Positions 21,676 to 23,610 of a stretch of DNA of 23,610 bases are shown here, piece after piece (the first letter of the stretch is position 1; each line of letters opens with the position of its first letter). The stretch is from a virus. The notes beneath the pieces are model-generated. The model searched no databases and was not told the DNA's origin. It saw nothing but the letters and a program-made list of their open reading frames with translations. Both the position numbers and the translations under genes were made by a program. The stretch lies in IMG/VR virus record IMGVR_UViG_3300021976_000230, positions 1 to 23,610 of that record. One strand, written 5' to 3'.

Positions 21676-23610
21676 CTACTCGGCGGGCGCGGGCGACTGG
21701 ATCTGGATGACCGGGGCGGGCTGGTTGGCCACGGCTTCGGCCACAGCCCTGCCGATCACCTGCGCGAACACCTCGCTGGCGCTGGCGATGACGGCGGCCA
21801 CGTCCAGGCCGCCGACGGCGGTGCGTGCCTGCGCCGCGATGGCGGTCGCGATCTCCTCGGCGCTGGCCACCTCGGGATGCTCCAGCTCGGCGTACTCCTC
21901 GGCGACGGTGGCGGTGATGAAGCCCCAGCGCAGCGCCAGCCCCTCGGCGCGTTGGAGGTCGAAGTGGGGCTCGCGGAAGGCGAGCGCCTTGGCCACGATG
22001 GCTCCGTCCTGCTCACGCTGGCCGACGATCATGGACAGACCCTCGTCCAGGCGGAACGCCCGGATCTCTGTCACCTCGTACTCGGTATTGACGGGGATGA
22101 CGCAGATCGGTCCACTCACCGCCATCTCGGTCTGCGCTGCTGCGGTGCGCTCGAACTCGGTGATCCGCCCAACCGCGTGATCGGGGTACTGCTCCATGAC
22201 GGCCGCCGTCACTTCGCCGACGCGCACCACGCGGTCGTCCAGCCACTCAGCGCGGATCGCCTCGCCCGTGGGGCGACGGAGGAGCTGGCGCTGCGGCGCT
22301 GCGCCCGGCCGGTTCTGGTCCGGCGCACCCGGACGGCCGTTGTTCGAGGACGAGCCCGGGGGACGGCCTGACGGATTGTCGTTCGGCGGTCCGTCAGGGC
22401 TGGAGAACGGGACGGCGCCCGGCACCATCAGCTCGTCATGTCCGGCCGCCTTCTCGCGCTTGCGCTGTGCGACACCAGCCTCGTAGTCGTAGCCCAGCAC
22501 CTCCACCGCGTACTGGCGCGGGATGTCACCCCGGTCGCGTGCCGCCATGACGTTCGCGAAGAAGTCCTTCACGCCGGAGAGGACGACCTTCGGAAACCAG
22601 AGGCTCGGCGGCCCCTTGCGGAAGGCCGACGGGTTGCGAGTGACAACCTCCTCGTAGGTGAAGCGCTCGACGTGGCGCTTGATGTCGCGCCGGTCCGACG
22701 TGACCGTATTGGCGATGAACTCCAGTTCGGACCTAGCCCCCTCGTTGCCGGGGTCCGGCGTCACCTGCTCCGGGATGCAGAGGATCGCCATGGCCAGCTT
22801 GCGGCCGATGAGCTTGCGCTTGGCCGGGTTCAGAAGCTCGTCCAGCTTCGGCGTGATGATGTCCACGGCGAGGCGGTGGTCACCGACGAGCACACCAGTG
22901 CGTGACGCCGCCCGGATCTGGTCCGTCAGGTTGTCGATCTCGGGCTGCTGGGCCGGGATCTGATCGGAGCCCTGCCGGGCGATGACGATGTAGTTCGTCC
23001 CGCCCTGAAGGAGCGCGTAGTCCATGATGTTCAGGAGGCGCTTGGCTTCGAGCAGGGCGAAGTTGGCTGTCATGCGCGGACGCGGGTAGGCTGCCGAACC
23101 CTTCGGCATGGTCGTGCGGTGGACCATGCGCGGGTTCAGCTTGTACAGCTTCTTCCCCGCCGCGAACACGTCCTGGTCGTTCCAGTCGTACTCGATGGCG
23201 CCGATGAACAGCGCGGAGAGGACGGGTTGCTCCTCGCGCATCTTGTTCTTGATGGCGTTCGACGTGCCCTTGTCGAAGAACTTGTCCAGCCAATCCTTCA
23301 GGTGAACGTCAGTTACCTCGTAGGCCAGGTCGCCCGTGCCGAACACGTCCATCGACGTGACACGAATATTCTCGGCGGGGAGGACGCCGATCAGCGGCGT
23401 GGTGAGCTGTGCCTGGACCTTCTCCTCCGTGCCGCTCGGAGTGAAGTTCAGGCGTGAGCGCGTGAACAACTGGACAGTGTTGACCTGTGACGTAATCAGG
23501 TACTCCCGGTGCAGCTCCTTCAACGTGAGGTCCATGTTCGCGTCGCGGCATATGCGGTTGAACAGTCGCAGCGTCGGCTCGTCCTCGTGCTGGTTCTGCA
23601 TGCCGTCCTT
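21676..23610 (-). CDS. Portal protein, 5'-truncated at the window edge, with C-terminal extension
   Basis: The frame is open to the window edge. An ATG at 23601 exists with AAGGA just upstream, but the sequence that follows (HEDEPTLRLFNRICRDANMD) looks like the interior of a portal N-terminal domain, so the true start is probably outside. Residue numbers here are counted from 23601. Visible portal features include a helix-rich core with SNAIKNKMREEQPVLSALFI, the YKLNPRMVHRTTMPKG segment, NIMDYALLQGGTNYIVIARQ, and a later KDFFANVMAARDRGDIPRQY with VEVLGYDYEAG, typical of the portal C-terminal region. A Pro/Gly/Asn-rich linker (~401-440) then leads to a ~200-residue extra domain ending in Ala-rich helices and PAPVIQIQSPAPAE. 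Portals form the 12-mer DNA entry ring. The protease and scaffold genes follow. Confidence 0.8.
   Translation of the reverse strand, partial: KDGMQNQHEDEPTLRLFNRICRDANMDLTLKELHREYLITSQVNTVQLFTRSRLNFTPSGTEEKVQAQLTTPLIGVLPAENIRVTSMDVFGTGDLAYEVTDVHLKDWLDKFFDKGTSNAIKNKMREEQPVLSALFIGAIEYDWNDQDVFAAGKKLYKLNPRMVHRTTMPKGSAAYPRPRMTANFALLEAKRLLNIMDYALLQGGTNYIVIARQGSDQIPAQQPEIDNLTDQIRAASRTGVLVGDHRLAVDIITPKLDELLNPAKRKLIGRKLAMAILCIPEQVTPDPGNEGARSELEFIANTVTSDRRDIKRHVERFTYEEVVTRNPSAFRKGPPSLWFPKVVLSGVKDFFANVMAARDRGDIPRQYAVEVLGYDYEAGVAQRKREKAAGHDELMVPGAVPFSSPDGPPNDNPSGRPPGSSSNNGRPGAPDQNRPGAAPQRQLLRRPTGEAIRAEWLDDRVVRVGEVTAAVMEQYPDHAVGRITEFERTAAAQTEMAVSGPICVIPVNTEYEVTEIRAFRLDEGLSMIVGQREQDGAIVAKALAFREPHFDLQRAEGLALRWGFITATVAEEYAELEHPEVASAEEIATAIAAQARTAVGGLDVAAVIASASEVFAQVIGRAVAEAVANQPAPVIQIQSPAPAE

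Overview
This window looks like part of the late structural (virion morphogenesis) region of a tailed phage, most likely a siphovirus infecting a high-GC actinobacterium. The base composition is strongly GC-rich, several genes start with GTG, and essentially every gene lies on the minus strand with stop/start overlaps (TAATG, TAGTG, ATGA). No integrase, lysis, replication, tRNA, transposon or CRISPR feature was seen. Host and cluster cannot be fixed from the sequence alone.

Transcription runs from high to low coordinates. The head module comes first. It has a 5'-truncated portal protein with an unusual C-terminal extension (21676-23610), a prohead protease fused to a coiled-coil scaffold (20253-21641) that carries a probable nested scaffold gene (20253-20825), a decoration-type protein (19631-20194), the major capsid protein (18628-19566) followed by a strong hairpin, and a Pro/Glu-rich protein (17792-18535).

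The head-tail connector module follows: adaptor (17249-17785), stopper (13455-13910), tail terminator (12958-13455, GTG start) and an HK97 gp10-like neck protein (12248-12958, GTG start). A cassette of probable surface genes sits between adaptor and stopper: a collagen-like fibre with a possible carbohydrate-binding module (15773-17248), two tandem paralogues (14921-15772 and 14069-14917), and a 51-residue ORF (13910-14065).

The tail module contains an 89-residue protein, a large tail-tube protein with an inserted beta-domain, two consecutive hairpins that may attenuate transcription, tail assembly chaperones joined by a canonical -1 frameshift site (G GGA AAA, 9619-9625), and a tape measure protein of 1848 residues (predicted tail about 0.28 micrometre). 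Next come a distal-tail-like protein, a hub protein with two tandem copies of a beta-sandwich module inserted in it, a 170-residue minor tail protein, and the start of another minor tail gene that leaves the window.

The most interesting non-coding signal is a shared AT-rich element, GTCGTAWATTA, found three times on the coding strand. One copy is just upstream of the protease ORF, placed so that the transcript would start on its ATG (leaderless). One is inside the protease gene, upstream of the nested scaffold start, where it forces the rare codons ATA and TTA. One is in the intergenic gap before the tail-tube operon. I propose these as -10-type phage late promoters.
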